The notes under the pieces are model-generated. The model was not told the origin of the DNA and did no database searches. It saw nothing but the letters and a program-made list of their open reading frames with translations. Positions 6,278 to 6,845 of a stretch of 6,845 bases of DNA are shown one piece after another. Position numbers and translations under genes: made by a program. Source of the DNA: PVC group bacterium (GTDB lineage Bacteria > Verrucomicrobiota > Kiritimatiellia > SS1-B-03-39 > UBA6053); contig PXDP01000411.1 of assembly GCA_003565035.1 (NCBI GenBank), positions 1 to 6,845 on the forward strand. The letters run 5' to 3'. The stretch's first letter is position 1; every line of letters begins with the position of its first letter.

Positions 6278-6845
6278 ATGCCGAATTTTTCCATTCCAAC
6301 CCCCGCGCGTCCACTGAAGGCCGTGATTCCCATGGAGGCCAGCAAGAGCGAGAGCAACCGCGCCCTGATCCTGCGGGCTCTGGCCGGACCTTCCATCGAA
6401 CTGGACAATCTTTCCAATGCCCGGGACACACGACTGTTAAGCGCCCTGCTGACCAGCCCCGATGAGACGCTGGACGCCCGCGACGCCGGCACCACCCTGC
6501 GCTTTCTCACCGCCTGGTGCGCCGCCGCCCACCGTCCGGCGCTGATCACCGGCACCCCCCGCATGTGCCGGCGGCCCATCGGCATCCTGGTCGATGCCCT
6601 GCGCGAACTGGGTGCCGACATCCGCTACGAAGGCGAACCGGGGTTTCCGCCGCACCGCGTCCTGTCTTTCGAACAAAAAACTGCCAGCGCCAGCGTGCGC
6701 GGCGATGTGAGTTCCCAGTACATTTCCGCTCTGTTGCTGATTGGTCCGTTTTTACCCATGGGACTGAACCTCACCCTGCTCGGCGACGTCGCCTCGCGCC
6801 CCTACATCCACATGACCCTGGAATGGATGTCGCGCTTTGGTTTGA
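6278..6845 (+). CDS. aroA: EPSP synthase (3-phosphoshikimate 1-carboxyvinyltransferase), 5' part
   Basis: The first 189 codons of AroA, cut by the right edge with no stop. The enzyme joins phosphoenolpyruvate to shikimate-3-phosphate to give EPSP, the sixth step of the shikimate pathway to aromatic amino acids. Seen: EASKSESNRALILRALA (20-36), with K23, S24 and R28 matching the E. coli K22/S23/R27 substrate ligands; DAGTTLRFL (69-77) in place of the usual NAGTAMRxL PEP loop; PRMCRRPIGILVDALRELGA (94-113); SSQYISALL (145-153); and SRPYIHMT (173-180). The interval from R28 to the DAGT loop is about 26 residues shorter than in E. coli, a compact form I associate with Bacteroidota enzymes. The first loop residue is Asp instead of Asn. 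The start is supported by AGGGAG upstream. It is transcribed divergently from thiD. Confidence 0.93.
   Translation, partial: MPNFSIPTPARPLKAVIPMEASKSESNRALILRALAGPSIELDNLSNARDTRLLSALLTSPDETLDARDAGTTLRFLTAWCAAAHRPALITGTPRMCRRPIGILVDALRELGADIRYEGEPGFPPHRVLSFEQKTASASVRGDVSSQYISALLLIGPFLPMGLNLTLLGDVASRPYIHMTLEWMSRFGL

Overview
The window looks like ordinary chromosome from a GC-rich Gram-negative-type bacterium, with no phage, transposon, tRNA or CRISPR signature. Several traits loosely suggest the Planctomycetota/Verrucomicrobiota/Kiritimatiellota/Bacteroidota side of the tree rather than Proteobacteria. These are an ECF sigma factor followed by a zinc-less membrane anti-sigma protein of the style often fused to VWA domains in those phyla, a shortened AroA N-terminal domain, and weak or absent Shine-Dalgarno sequences at several starts. 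This placement is inference from memory and not a taxonomic result.

Layout. Positions 1-193 are a non-coding leader: a perfect 26-bp GC palindrome at the left edge, then an AT-rich, pyrimidine-rich stretch. Positions 194-2976 (+) form a probable three-gene operon: an ECF sigma factor, its likely transmembrane anti-sigma factor (start overlapping the sigma stop as ATGA), and, 9 nt further on, a two-domain PPK2-family polyphosphate:AMP phosphotransferase. Positions 2977-3071 separate two convergent genes and are almost filled by three identical 17-bp palindromes at an exact 31-bp period. Positions 3072-6174 (-) hold thiD followed 10 nt downstream by comEC, a probable two-gene operon read right to left. 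Positions 6175-6277 are a divergent promoter region, and aroA (+) runs from 6278 off the right edge.

How the genes work together. The left operon suggests a membrane-signal-controlled sigma factor whose own transcript also carries an enzyme that turns AMP into ADP at the expense of polyphosphate, which would couple a stress response to nucleotide recovery (inference). The right side is metabolic and competence housekeeping: thiamine pyrimidine phosphorylation (ThiD), a DNA-uptake channel (ComEC) whose metallo-beta-lactamase-like domain has lost most expected metal ligands, and the shikimate enzyme EPSP synthase (AroA). I found no new defence or mobile system. The best candidates for a second look are the helically phased palindrome array, the degenerate ComEC C-terminal domain, and the sigma/anti-sigma/polyphosphate kinase operon.
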